A DNA stretch of 64,000 nt from Anaerobacillus alkalilacustris (GTDB lineage: Bacteria; Bacillota; Bacilli; Bacillales; Anaerobacillaceae): contig NZ_MLQR01000004.1 of assembly GCF_001866005.1 (NCBI RefSeq), forward strand, positions 1 through 64,000, in the 5' to 3' direction. Position 1 is the first letter of the stretch; each line of letters starts with the position of its first letter. Shown in pieces: positions 17,669 to 26,943 of this stretch. The notes beneath the pieces were generated by a model that worked only from the letters and a program-made list of their open reading frames with translations, ran no database searches and had not been told where the DNA came from. A program made the position numbers and the translations under genes.

Positions 17669-19195
17669 ATGCTAAAAAAATTATTTTCAAAGCTACATTC
17701 GACGGAAGTAAGGAAGGAAGCAGAATTCCAAATTGAATTTACTGGAAACATTGATAAAACAGTTGAGTCAATCAATAATATCGTCGGTGAAAGCGATGAT
17801 ATTATTCAAAGGGATTTTTTAATTGGTAAAAAAATTAGAGCAACACTCTTTTTTGTTGATGGATTATGTGATTCTGATAGTATAGAGGAAGATATTATTC
17901 GCCCGTTAATATACTTTACCGAGCCAGATCGATTTGATGAAAAAGATTTTTTATTCTATTTGCAAAATGAAGTCATCACTCTTTCTGAACTTAAATTTGA
18001 AAAATCGTTGGAAAAGGCGATGCTTCCGTTCCTTTCTGGTGAAACCATATTGGTTATTGATGGATTAAAGGAGTTAATTCTTTTTGAAACTCGCAAATTT
18101 AATGAAAGAGGTATTGCGGAGCCAGAAAGTGAAGTCGTTGTTCGTGGACCTAGAGATGGATTTGTTGAATCGTTACATACGAACATTCTACAAGTACGTA
18201 GACGAATTCGAGATCCGAACTTAACTGTTCAATTTGGTACATTAGGCAGAAGAGCTAAAAGCGATATTGCGGTCGTTTATATTAAAGGTGTCGCGAACGA
18301 AAAATTTATTGATGAAATCCGGTATAGAGTTTCATGTATAAATAATGATCATGTTACTGAAACAGGGACATTAGAACAACTTATTGAAGACAATGTATTA
18401 TCTGTTTTTCCGCAAATGTCTAGAACGGAACGCCCTGATAAAATAGTTGCAGCTTTAATGAATGGAAATGTTGTGATATTTCACGATGGCAGTCCATTTG
18501 CGTTAATGGCTCCAGTAATGTTTCATATGTTATTTCGCTCACCAGAAGATTACTATGATCGTTGGCAAATTGGTTCATTAATTCGGGTGCTGCGATATTT
18601 TGCCGCCCTAATCGCTATATTTCTTCCGGCTATATATATCGCAATGGTTTCCTTTCACCAAGGAATGCTTCCGACTACGTTAGCCGTTTCAATTGCTGCC
18701 TCTAGGGAAGGTGTACCATTTCCAGCATTAATTGAAGCGATATTTATGGAAGTAACAATTGAACTTCTACGTGAAGCGGGAGTTAGATTACCAAGAGCGG
18801 TAGGACAAACAATCGGAATTGTTGGTGGGCTTGTCATTGGAGATGCTGCAGTTCGGGCTGGGATTGTTAGTCCGGTTATGGTCATCGTTGTTGCACTTAC
18901 TGCCATAGCATCGTTTTCCATTCCTGCCTACAACATCAGCATTGCTTTTCGGGTAATCCGTTTTTTGATGATGCTAAGCGCAGCAGTGTTTGGTTTATAT
19001 GGTCTTGTCATGGTTTATATCTTCATAAATATTCACCTTGTTGGTTTAAGGAGTTTAGGTGCTTATTATACGGCACCATTTGCTCCCTACCACTTTGGAG
19101 ATTGGTTAGATTTACTTATTAGAGCACCTTTAAGTGTTTTAACTAAACGCTCTACAGAATTGAAGTCGCCAGATCAACAAAAGAAAGGTTTATAG
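17669..19195 (+). CDS. Spore germination protein, GerA family
   Basis: The A subunit of the germination receptor has a large cytosolic N-terminal domain and a C-terminal membrane domain. This protein (508 residues) contains the A-family hallmarks VRGPRDGFVESLHTNILQVR and RRRIRDPNL, then MAPVMFHMLFRSPEDYYDRW at the domain junction, and about five membrane segments (about 300-485). I choose ATG 17669, 6 bases after AAGGTG; a GTG at 17660 is also in frame. The gene order B-C-A differs from the canonical A-B-C. A composite repeat begins right at its stop codon. Confidence 0.93.
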   Translation: MLKKLFSKLHSTEVRKEAEFQIEFTGNIDKTVESINNIVGESDDIIQRDFLIGKKIRATLFFVDGLCDSDSIEEDIIRPLIYFTEPDRFDEKDFLFYLQNEVITLSELKFEKSLEKAMLPFLSGETILVIDGLKELILFETRKFNERGIAEPESEVVVRGPRDGFVESLHTNILQVRRRIRDPNLTVQFGTLGRRAKSDIAVVYIKGVANEKFIDEIRYRVSCINNDHVTETGTLEQLIEDNVLSVFPQMSRTERPDKIVAALMNGNVVIFHDGSPFALMAPVMFHMLFRSPEDYYDRWQIGSLIRVLRYFAALIAIFLPAIYIAMVSFHQGMLPTTLAVSIAASREGVPFPALIEAIFMEVTIELLREAGVRLPRAVGQTIGIVGGLVIGDAAVRAGIVSPVMVIVVALTAIASFSIPAYNISIAFRVIRFLMMLSAAVFGLYGLVMVYIFINIHLVGLRSLGAYYTAPFAPYHFGDWLDLLIRAPLSVLTKRSTELKSPDQQKKGL

Positions 19196-19681
19196 CGCTT
19201 GCTCTTGAGCAAACGGAGTGGCACAGGAGCAGCTGCTCGTGACCAAGGCGCTTGTGCTTTTCTAACAGTATCAGAATTTATAAATTTCTAACTTGGAAAC
19301 TGTCTAGCTTCAGCGCCTACGAGCTCGGTCACTTCAGTCAAGCTATTGACTTCAATAACTACATGAATAACGTCTCTGAATAGCTTCATGCAGCTTTGCT
19401 TCGAGGAAGCTTACTACGAAGCAATACTAGAAGACGCAGAAGCACGTAGGAAGCCAAAGAGCGGCTTCTGTCAAAGGCCTTCCAGTGCCGTTCGCTCGTG
19501 ACCAAGGCGCTTGTGCTTTTCTAACAGTATCAGAATTTATAAATTTCTAACTTGGAAACTGTCTAGCTTCAGCGCCTACGAGCTCGGTCACTTCAGTCCT
19601 TTTCGGAAGCCAAAGAGCGGCTTCTGTCAAAGGCCTTCCAGTGCCTTTCGCTCGTGACCAAGGCGCTTGTGCTTTTCTAAT
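19194..19681. repeat. Composite intergenic repeat, copy 2 (nested duplications)
   Basis: This 488-bp block carries the same motifs as the other copies in inverted order: GACCAAGGCGCTTGTGCTTTT, TATCAGAATTTATAAATTTC and ACTGTCTAGCTTCAGCGCC. It contains an exact 105-bp direct duplication (19235-19339 and 19494-19598) and a second overlapping duplication of about 75 bp (near 19451-19525 and 19607-19680). No gene is seen. Confidence 0.8.
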
Positions 19682-20019
19682 GAAATTTTATCAGTTTTAT
19701 GAACTTTATATTTTTAAAAAACGAAATGTTAAAAATATCACATATAAACCGATTGGCTATCGTTAAGATAGTAATTAGGTAAATCAAAGAACCTTGTTAG
19801 GAGGGCGAAAGCTACAAAAGTGTAAAGTTAAATAAAGTAATACTATTGAAAAAGTCGGAAAAAAAGATCGGTTTTATGACAAGTTGTTCGAAAATATATA
19901 CAGACTTCCTTAAGAAAGTATATAGTAAAAAGGTATATAAGAACTTTACAAAAGAAAATTTACTAAGTGTTGTGATTTACATAATAAAAGTAATACCTTA
20001 AAAGAAGGGTGAGGACGAA
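19682..20019. other. hemE upstream region
   Basis: No gene is seen in these 338 bases. The region must hold the hem operon promoter. AT-rich direct repeats such as AGTATATAG and GGTATATAAG occur at 19917-19940. I could not recognise a riboswitch or a certain operator. Confidence 0.4.
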
Positions 20020-21054
20020 ATGACAATAAATTTTAATGGGAATTTTTTAAAAGCATGTAAAGGGGAGAGTGTTTCGCATGTTCCTGTGTGGTATATGAGA
20101 CAAGCAGGGAGATCTCAGCCTGAGTACCGTGCGATTAAAGAAAAATATTCATTATTTGAAATTACACATCAACCTGAGCTCTGTGCCTATGTGACAAAGC
20201 TTCCTGTAGATCAATATAATAATGATGCTGCAATTCTTTATAAGGACATTATGACACCACTTCCTGCTATTGGGGTAGATGTAGAAATTAAACCTGGAAT
20301 TGGTCCTGTTATTGCCAACCCTGTTCGAACAATGGCTGATGTGGAGAAATTGGGAACTATTAACCCACAAGCAGATGTTGCTTATGTATTAGACACAATT
20401 AAATTGTTAAGAGAACAATTAACCGTTCCGTTAATTTCATTTGGCGGAGCGCCATTTACACTTGCAAGCTATATGATTGAAGGTGGACCTTCAAAAAACT
20501 ATAATAATACAAAGGCGTTTATGTATTCACAGCCTGAAAGCTGGTTTTTATTAATGGATAAACTAGCAGATATGACAATTACTTATTGTAAGGCACAAAT
20601 TCATGCTGGTTCACAAGCCATTCAAATTTTTGATTCATGGGTAGGAGCGTTAAATGTACAAGATTATCGAACATTTATTAAACCTACTATGCAAAAAATC
20701 TTTACAGCATTAAAAGAAGAGAATGTTCCACTTATTATGTTCGGTGTCGGTGCTAGTCACCTGGCAAATGAATGGCACGACCTTCCGTTAGATGTAGTTG
20801 GGCTAGATTGGAGATTATCAATTAAAGAAGCCGGTGAGCGTGGAATCAAAAAAACTGTTCAAGGTAATTTAGATCCGGCAATTTTACTTGCACCTTGGGA
20901 TGTAATTGAAACGAAAGCAAAAGAAATTCTAGATCAAGGAATGGCTCACGAAGGTGGCTTTATATTCAATCTTGGCCACGGTGTTTTTCCACAAGTGAAT
21001 CCTGATACATTACGTAAATTAACTGCTTTTGTTCATGAATATACAACTAAATAA
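20020..21054 (+). CDS. hemE: Uroporphyrinogen decarboxylase HemE
   Basis: HemE decarboxylates the four acetate side chains of uroporphyrinogen III to give coproporphyrinogen III in haem synthesis. The 344-residue cytoplasmic protein has the signature [15 protein letters not shown] near the N-terminus and FDSWVGAL, with the C-terminal [11 protein letters not shown]. Length is typical. GAAGGGTGAGG precedes the ATG. First gene of hemE-hemH-hemY, as in B. subtilis. Confidence 0.97.
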   Translation: MTINFNGNFLKACKGESVSHVPVWYMRQAGRSQPEYRAIKEKYSLFEITHQPELCAYVTKLPVDQYNNDAAILYKDIMTPLPAIGVDVEIKPGIGPVIANPVRTMADVEKLGTINPQADVAYVLDTIKLLREQLTVPLISFGGAPFTLASYMIEGGPSKNYNNTKAFMYSQPESWFLLMDKLADMTITYCKAQIHAGSQAIQIFDSWVGALNVQDYRTFIKPTMQKIFTALKEENVPLIMFGVGASHLANEWHDLPLDVVGLDWRLSIKEAGERGIKKTVQGNLDPAILLAPWDVIETKAKEILDQGMAHEGGFIFNLGHGVFPQVNPDTLRKLTAFVHEYTTK

Positions 21055-21100
21055 TCATTTTGTATCTATGGGTGTAGAATGAAAAGAAAGGTGCAATAAA

Positions 21101-22048
21101 ATGTCTAAGAAAAGGATAGGTTTACTAGTAATGGCTTATGGAACTCCTCGTAAGATTGAGGAAATTGAGCCTTATTATACACATATTAGACGTGGAAGAA
21201 AACCTTCGGAGGAGATGCTAGATGAGCTTATTGAACGCTATGAAGCAATAGGAGGTATTTCTCCGTTAGCCAAAATAACGGCTTCACAGGCTAAAGGGTT
21301 AGAAAAAAGGTTAAATGAATTAAATCAAGATGTTGAGTTTAAGCTTTATTTAGGATTAAAGCACATTGATCCATTTATTGAAGATGCTGTTGATCAGATG
21401 AAAAATGATGGAATTGAAGAGGCGGTAAGTATAGTATTAGCACCACATTACTCAACATTTAGTGTTAAGTCATATAATGGTCGAGCAAAAGAGCGATCAG
21501 AAGAGGTAGGCGGACCAAGAATTTATAGTATCGATAGTTGGTATAGCCACCCAAAGTTTATTCAATATTGGGCAGCTCAAATAAAAGAGATCTTTGTTAA
21601 TATGAATAATGAAGAAAAAGAAAAGGCTGTTGTTATTTTTTCGGCTCATAGTCTTCCGGAAAAAATCTTACAGCATGGTGATCCGTACGTGAAGCAACTA
21701 CAAGAAACAGGTGATTTAATTGCTCAAGCAGCTAGTATTAAACATTATACAATTGGATGGCAAAGTGAAGGGAATACACCTGATCTTTGGTTAGGACCAG
21801 ATGTTCAAGACTTAACGAGAGATTTATATCATCAAAATGGCTATACTTCAATAATTTATTGTCCAGTTGGCTTTGTTGCTGACCACTTAGAAGTTTTGTA
21901 TGACAATGATATTGAATGTAAAGTAGTAACAAATGAGCTAGGAATTCAATACTATCGTCCACCAATGCCAAATGATAGCATTAATTTTATTGATTGTTTA
22001 GCGGATGTTGTTATGAATAAGTTTTCAAAGAAAGAAAGTGAGCGCTAA
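21101..22048 (+). CDS. hemH: Ferrochelatase HemH/CpfC
   Basis: In Firmicutes this enzyme inserts iron into coproporphyrin III (the coproporphyrin-dependent haem pathway). The 315-residue sequence has the metal ligands at the same numbers as B. subtilis HemH: His183 in FSAHSLPEK and Glu264 in DHLEVLYD. The N-terminus is [11 protein letters not shown]. The stop codon overlaps the hemY start in TAATG, so the two are translationally coupled. Confidence 0.97.
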   Translation: MSKKRIGLLVMAYGTPRKIEEIEPYYTHIRRGRKPSEEMLDELIERYEAIGGISPLAKITASQAKGLEKRLNELNQDVEFKLYLGLKHIDPFIEDAVDQMKNDGIEEAVSIVLAPHYSTFSVKSYNGRAKERSEEVGGPRIYSIDSWYSHPKFIQYWAAQIKEIFVNMNNEEKEKAVVIFSAHSLPEKILQHGDPYVKQLQETGDLIAQAASIKHYTIGWQSEGNTPDLWLGPDVQDLTRDLYHQNGYTSIIYCPVGFVADHLEVLYDNDIECKVVTNELGIQYYRPPMPNDSINFIDCLADVVMNKFSKKESER

Positions 22049-23454
22049 TGAGTAAAAAGAGAGTAGCAATTATCGGCGGTGGAATAACTGGATTAACAGC
22101 TGCGTACTACTTACAAAAAGAAATTTTAGCAAATAATTTAGATTGTGAATACCGCCTTTATGAGAAATCTACAAAGTTAGGTGGGAAAATCGCTACAGAT
22201 TATCGAAATGGCTTTGTTATTGAGATGGGCCCAGATTCCTTTCTTGCAAGAAAACAAAGTGCTTCTAGATTTGCAAAAGAAGTAGGATTAGAACAAGAAC
22301 TTGTTCATAATGGGACAGGAGGCTCATTTATACTAGTGAATGGTAAGCTTTATCCTATGCCAGGCGGGGCAATTATGGGTATTCCAACACAAATGGCCCC
22401 TTTTGCGACAACAAAATTATTTTCACCACTAGGAAAATTACGGGCAGCTGGAGATTTAATTTTACCAAAAGCGAGTGACCCTGATGTGGATATGTCATTA
22501 GGAAGCTTTTTTCGAAAGCGCCTAGGCAATGAAGTTGTCGATAATCTTATTGAACCACTACTTTCGGGAATTTACGCAGGTGATATCGACAAATTAAGCT
22601 TAATGGCTACATTTCCGCAATTTCACCAAGTGGAACAAAAACATCGTAGTCTTATTTTGGGAATGAAGAAAGCGACACCGCCAAAGCCTAAAAATGTTTC
22701 AAGAGAAAAGCCGAAAGGAATGTTTTTGTCCTTTAAACGGGGTTTACAATCATTTGTAGATGGAATTGAAAAGCATCTAGACGAAGATTCGATCGTTAAA
22801 GGTGTTGGGATTGTAAAAGTTGTAAAGAAAGGTGAGCAGTATGAGCTAACCTTCTCTAGTGGAGCAGTTGAATTATTTGACTATGTTGTAATGGCAACTC
22901 CGCATTATGTAACAGAACAGGCTTTTAAAGACTATTCTTTCTTGCAACCATTAGCTAGTATTCCATCTACATCTGTTGCAACAGTCGCTATGGCTTTTCC
23001 TAAAAATGCAATCAAACAAGATATTAATGGAACAGGCTTTGTAGTTGCAAAGAAAAGTGAGTATAATATAACTGCTTGTACATGGACACATAAAAAATGG
23101 CACCATTCTACCCCTGAAGGCTATGCGTTACTACGCTGTTATGTAGGAAGAGCTGGCAACGATTCAATTGTTGATTGGTCTGATGATAAAATAATAGATG
23201 CTGTATTAACGGATTTGAATAAAACAATGAAAATCGATGTGAAACCAGAATTTCATATTATTCACCGTTGGAAACATTCCATGACTCAATATGTTGTTGG
23301 ACATAAACAACTAATTGAAGAGGTAAAAGATCAATTGCAAAAGCAATTGCCAGGGGTCTATGTAGCCGGCGGTTCCTACGAAGGTATTGGTGTACCGGAT
23401 TGTATTGACCAAGGTGAAGCTGTTGTTCAGAAATTAAAGAAAAACCTCATATGA
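22048..23454 (+). CDS. hemY: Coproporphyrinogen III oxidase HemY/CgoX
   Basis: This oxygen-dependent flavoenzyme oxidises coproporphyrinogen III to coproporphyrin III in Gram-positive bacteria (older name protoporphyrinogen oxidase). The 468-residue protein has the FAD motif IIGGGITGLTAAYYL near the N-terminus, LGGKIATDYRNGFVIEMGPDSF, and the C-terminal GGSYEGIGVPDCIDQGE. Length fits (about 470). It overlaps hemH by one base. Its stop codon lies inside the left arm of a long terminator. Confidence 0.96.
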   Translation: MSKKRVAIIGGGITGLTAAYYLQKEILANNLDCEYRLYEKSTKLGGKIATDYRNGFVIEMGPDSFLARKQSASRFAKEVGLEQELVHNGTGGSFILVNGKLYPMPGGAIMGIPTQMAPFATTKLFSPLGKLRAAGDLILPKASDPDVDMSLGSFFRKRLGNEVVDNLIEPLLSGIYAGDIDKLSLMATFPQFHQVEQKHRSLILGMKKATPPKPKNVSREKPKGMFLSFKRGLQSFVDGIEKHLDEDSIVKGVGIVKVVKKGEQYELTFSSGAVELFDYVVMATPHYVTEQAFKDYSFLQPLASIPSTSVATVAMAFPKNAIKQDINGTGFVVAKKSEYNITACTWTHKKWHHSTPEGYALLRCYVGRAGNDSIVDWSDDKIIDAVLTDLNKTMKIDVKPEFHIIHRWKHSMTQYVVGHKQLIEEVKDQLQKQLPGVYVAGGSYEGIGVPDCIDQGEAVVQKLKKNLI

Positions 23455-23507
23455 AAAATGCCCTTTTAGTAATTAGTCTTTACTAAAAGGGTATTTTTCA
23501 TATGAGG
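23445..23507 (+). terminator. Long hairpin terminator of the hem operon
   Basis: The arms (23445-23471 and 23481-23507) pair over about 27 bases and include CCTCATATGAAAAATGCCC on the left side and GGGTATTTTTCATATGAGG on the right. The hemY stop codon lies in the left arm. Confidence 0.75.
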
Positions 23508-23760
23508 ATAAGTGTAATTTTCTAAAGCAAGAAAGGTGTTTAGTTTACGTGCATCCTCGCTCGAAGTCTATTTCCGTAGCAAGAAGCTAGGGAGGGGTTC
23601 ACATGTAATTGCGGTAAGTAACTTTTGTAGAATGAAAATGTTTAAGAAGTAAAAGAGTTATTTGTGAAATAGGTTTTACTTTATGTATAAATATTTTTCT
23701 AATTTTAAATACAGTAGTTAATAGGCGGTTTCTAAGAAGTGTTCTACTGTTTTATAGAAG
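23508..23760. other. Intergenic spacer between hemY and the ABC transporter genes
   Basis: These roughly 250 bases hold no open frame with a ribosome binding site worth reporting. A GGGAGGGG at about 23591-23598 is followed by ATG-TAA only. Confidence 0.5.
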
Positions 23761-23797
23761 AAAAACGATAGGATAAAATCATCCTATCGTTTTTTGT
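23761..23797. terminator. Terminator between converging hem operon and ABC transporter genes
   Basis: Arms AAAACGATAGGAT and ATCCTATCGTTTT enclose a six-base loop and have A/T-runs on both sides, so it works in both directions. Confidence 0.8.
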
Positions 23798-23820
23798 GAA
23801 TTTTTAAATATATATTAGAT

Positions 23821-24813
23821 TTAGTTATCTGCTAATATCTTATCAAGTCTTGATGTGTCTACGAAACCATCTAAGTTAGGCTCGTTATCAATAAAGTTTA
23901 ATTCATATGAAGCCGTAGCCCAAGCTTGAAGAGCATCTGAATGTGTTTCAGTTGTAACAACCATTCTAGTCCATGCATTCTCTAAAACTGACTCAGGAAG
24001 TCGTGTTTGCGATAGCTCATAAAGAGAATCGTTAATTGTAGCTAGTGTATCTTCAGTGTGTTCCTGTGTATATTCAACAGCGCGTTTATGGGCACGTAAA
24101 AATTGGTCAACAGCTTCTGGGTTTTCGTTTAAAAACTGAGGTGTTGTAACAACAACAACACTTGGAAGAGTTTCTCCTAAGAATACATCATTCCATTCGG
24201 TAATAACCTTTGCACCTAACTCTTCAACTAAATATGTTCCCCATGGCTCTGGAGCTGCAGCAGCATCAATTTCACCTTGCTCAAACATAATCATCATATT
24301 TGCTGGGTTTACACGTGGTTGATGATCGACAGTTCCACCGCGTCTAGTTGTTGTTAATCCAATATCTTGAAGCATAATTTCTAACTGTACATTATGTGTG
24401 CATCCGTTACCTGGTGTACAAAATGATTTTCCAGCGAAATCTTCTAACGTTTCTATTCCTGCATCTTCTCTAGCAACGATTAATGTTGCCCCATTAGCTG
24501 CAGCTCCTAAAACGACGATATCGCCTCCTGCTAAGAAATAGTTAATGGCTGGACCTGGACCAACATATCCAAGTTGAATAGACCCACTATCTAGTGCTTC
24601 GATAAAGTCATTTCCATTTGGAAAGTTTGTAAATGCCACATCTTTACCTTCTAATTCTTCTTCAAAAAAGCCTTTCTCTTTTCCGATAATCCCAGCTGCG
24701 TGATCTAGGTTTGGAAAATAACCAATACTTACAGAATTAGACTTATCTGATCCGCAAGCGGCCAAAATTGCAACAGCTAAAATAAACAGCGTTACTGATA
24801 AAAGTTTCTTCAT
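23821..24813 (-). CDS. ABC transporter substrate-binding lipoprotein (SsuA/TauA/NitT type)
   Basis: This 330-residue lipoprotein starts at ATG 24813, 6 bases after GGGGGA, with lipobox LAAC. It belongs to the periplasmic-binding family for sulfonates, taurine, nitrate or thiamine precursors: VSIGYFPNLDHAAGI, then LGYVGPGPAINYFLAGGDIVVLGAAANGATLI, and AAAPEPWGTYLVEELGAKV. A Cys-flanked SFCTPGNGCTHN loop is present. It is the last gene of a three-gene minus-strand operon. The ligand is probably an alkanesulfonate or related anion, but this is inference from the family. Confidence 0.8.
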   Translation of the reverse strand: MKKLLSVTLFILAVAILAACGSDKSNSVSIGYFPNLDHAAGIIGKEKGFFEEELEGKDVAFTNFPNGNDFIEALDSGSIQLGYVGPGPAINYFLAGGDIVVLGAAANGATLIVAREDAGIETLEDFAGKSFCTPGNGCTHNVQLEIMLQDIGLTTTRRGGTVDHQPRVNPANMMIMFEQGEIDAAAAPEPWGTYLVEELGAKVITEWNDVFLGETLPSVVVVTTPQFLNENPEAVDQFLRAHKRAVEYTQEHTEDTLATINDSLYELSQTRLPESVLENAWTRMVVTTETHSDALQAWATASYELNFIDNEPNLDGFVDTSRLDKILADN

Positions 24814-24877
24814 TATTATTCCCCCAAGATTCATGATATTTTAATATTTTATGAAACTTCTTTCATAAATTTTAATA

Positions 24878-25648
24878 TTACTTTGTTAAACCCCAACGTG
24901 TCATAACTTTTTTCTCCATCGGAGCGAAAATTAAATATTCTACAATTAAACCAATAACAGAAATAATTACCATAATTGCAATAACTAAATCCATATTAAA
25001 CATGTCTCTAGCATCTAATAGTGTTCGCCCTAAGCCACCACGACCTAAAAGTTCACCTGCCATTAATGCTCTCCAACCAAATGCCCAAGCTAAACGTGCA
25101 CCGGTTAAAGCTGCAGGAATAGAAGCTGGGATCATAACTTTCCAGACTAATTCAGAACCTTTATACCCCATTGTCCTAGCTGCTCTTATTAATATTGGTT
25201 GGACGTTTTTTATTCCCATTCGCATGTTCATTGTCATGGCCCATGTTCCACCAAGAACGATAATAAAGATGATTGGAGTGTTTCCTTGTGAACCAAACAG
25301 AATAAGGGCAATTGGAAGCCAAACGATACTAGGAATTGATTGTAAAGCAATAACTAAAGAACCGATTGTTTCATCTGCTAATTTTGATTGCCCTAATAAA
25401 ATACCTAGGGCAGAACCGATAATTATAGCTAATGTAAAACCGAGGCTTATCCGTTGTAAACTAGTAATAAGTGCACTACTTAAAATCCCAGATTCAAAAA
25501 ATCCTTTATATAATTGTTCGATCGCCCCGCTTGGTGAGGGGGAAAATCGAGTAGTACGAAATTCAAAATTTAAATTTAACCTATATATGCTCTCCCATAT
25601 TGCGATTAGAACTGTAAAGAAGACTAGCCTTTTTAGAGTTGTAGTCAT
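24878..25648 (-). CDS. ABC transporter permease (SsuC/TauC type)
   Basis: The 256-residue inner-membrane subunit has six helices and the EAA-type loop AARTMGYKGSELVWKVMIPASIPAALTGARLAWAFGWRALMAGEL, typical of the BinDPT permease family. Start ATG 25648 (or GTG 25651) has GGAGGAA upstream. The ATPase gene runs 68 bases into this gene, an unusually long overlap, although the N-terminal helix looks genuine. Confidence 0.85.
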   Translation of the reverse strand: MTTTLKRLVFFTVLIAIWESIYRLNLNFEFRTTRFSPSPSGAIEQLYKGFFESGILSSALITSLQRISLGFTLAIIIGSALGILLGQSKLADETIGSLVIALQSIPSIVWLPIALILFGSQGNTPIIFIIVLGGTWAMTMNMRMGIKNVQPILIRAARTMGYKGSELVWKVMIPASIPAALTGARLAWAFGWRALMAGELLGRGGLGRTLLDARDMFNMDLVIAIMVIISVIGLIVEYLIFAPMEKKVMTRWGLTK

Positions 25649-26426
25649 CACCCATTTCCTCCTTCATAACTTTCTCGATTTCACCAGCTAATAAATTCAT
25701 AATATCTTCTTCTAGCTTTATGAATTCTGGTGATGAAGGTTTTCGTGGTCTTGGAATATTTACTGGAAACTCACTAATAATCCCTCCTGGTCTCGTGCCC
25801 ATTAAAATGATGCGATCCGACAAAAGTACAGACTCACGAATGTTGTGTGTAACAAAGATAATTGTCTTACCGGTTTGTTCCCAAATGTATTGAACTTCTT
25901 TATGAAGCATAGAGCGAGTTTGCTCATCCAAAGCTCCAAATGGCTCATCCATTAATAAAATTTCTGGGTCCATCGCTAAGGCTCTTGCAATGGAAACGCG
26001 TTGTTTCATACCGCCAGATAATTCGTGTGGGTAAGATTTGACGAATTTACTTAAATGTACAAGTTTTAAATATTCTAGTGCTTTCTTTTCTGCTTGTTCC
26101 TTGTTCATTTTTTTCTTTAAACCAAACATTACATTTTCTAACACTGTTAACCATGGCATTAGTGCTGCTTCTTGGAATACAACACCACGATCAGGACCAG
26201 GTCCATTAACTGGTTTTGACCCAACTTGAACCATCCCTTTTGTTGATTTGTCAAGTCCTGCAATAATATTTAATAATGTTGACTTGCCGCATCCAGAAGG
26301 TCCAAGAAGTGAGAGAAACTCTCCTTTTTTAATTTTTAAGTTAATATTATTGAATACGGTAAACGAAGTCTTTTCTTCTTTATTAAAATACGTTTTTTCA
26401 ACGTCCTTAATGATTACATGATCCAT
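25581..26426 (-). CDS. ABC transporter ATPase (SsuB/TauB type)
   Basis: The 281-residue ATPase starts at ATG 26426 with GGAGGTTT upstream (the open frame begins 36 bases earlier). It has Walker A GPSGCGKST, signature LSGGMKQRVSIARAL, Walker B EILLMDEPFGALDEQTR and switch His in VTHNIRESVLLSDRI, the last being typical of the nitrate/sulfonate/taurine group. The C-terminal end (SLLYSSNRNMGEHI) is longer than usual and lies over the start of the permease gene. First gene of the operon. Confidence 0.88.
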   Translation of the reverse strand: MDHVIIKDVEKTYFNKEEKTSFTVFNNINLKIKKGEFLSLLGPSGCGKSTLLNIIAGLDKSTKGMVQVGSKPVNGPGPDRGVVFQEAALMPWLTVLENVMFGLKKKMNKEQAEKKALEYLKLVHLSKFVKSYPHELSGGMKQRVSIARALAMDPEILLMDEPFGALDEQTRSMLHKEVQYIWEQTGKTIIFVTHNIRESVLLSDRIILMGTRPGGIISEFPVNIPRPRKPSSPEFIKLEEDIMNLLAGEIEKVMKEEMGDDYNSKKASLLYSSNRNMGEHI

Positions 26427-26833
26427 AGTCAAACCTCCAAACCTATTAACATCATAAAACATATATTTTTAGTCGGAATTAAAGTACTCTTAGTATATGA
26501 TGTATATATGAAACTGTCAACGAAATGTATTGAAAAATATATATAAAGAAAATATAGTCAAAATGGTTACAATAATAAGGTAGTGTTGTTATTTGAAAAT
26601 ATTTATATTATAGGTAAATATCGGGTTTTTATATTAGTTGAAAGTAAGTAGCAATAAATAAATTATATCTTGAAAGTATGTGACATAAGGAAAATATTAC
26701 TGGTTTGTCTAGAATTAGATTGAGAAAGGGATTTTTTATGATAAACTATAGTGTAGGATTGAAATTGTCAGGATCATATTAAACAAGTTTTTAAGTTTTT
26801 TCATGATGCTTTGTTTATCAACAAAGCTTTTCT
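26427..26833. other. Promoter region of the ABC operon and orphan terminator
   Basis: No gene is seen. The part near 26427-26530 must hold the promoter for the minus-strand ABC operon; I could not recognise an S-box. On the plus strand a TTGAGA around 26729 and a TATAGT-like sequence around 26748 precede a small hairpin GCTTTGT/ACAAAGC with T-run (26808-26833). The hairpin could terminate a very short transcript or be a leftover of the rpmA-type genes that usually precede spo0B. Confidence 0.35.
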
Positions 26834-26943
26834 TGCATAATCAGAATTATAAATTTCTAACTTGGAAACTTTCTAGCGCTAGCAGACTACGTGCTCGGTC
26901 ACTTCAGTCCTTTCGCTCGTGACCAAGGCGCTTGCGCTTTTCT
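26834..26943. repeat. Composite intergenic repeat, copy 3
   Basis: It contains ATAATCAGAATTATAAATTTC, ACTTGGAAACTTTCTAGCGC, CGGTCACTTCAGTCC and ACCAAGGCGCTTGCGCTTTT in the same order as copies 2 and 7. It separates the ABC transporter genes from spo0B and sits at the apparent synteny break. Confidence 0.75.

Noticed and set aside
19682-20019. Riboswitch or small gene upstream of hemE
   Set aside because: The GGAGGGCGAAAGC near 19800 suggested a ribosome binding site or aptamer, but no start codon follows with an open frame and no known riboswitch core could be recognised.
25002-25691. 229-codon plus-strand frame
   Set aside because: Antisense to the permease and ATPase genes, which have clear domains; no ribosome binding site and no recognisable protein.
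26427-26700. S-box (SAM) riboswitch for the sulfonate-like ABC operon
   Set aside because: The conserved S-box core words are not present on the minus strand upstream of the ATPase gene.
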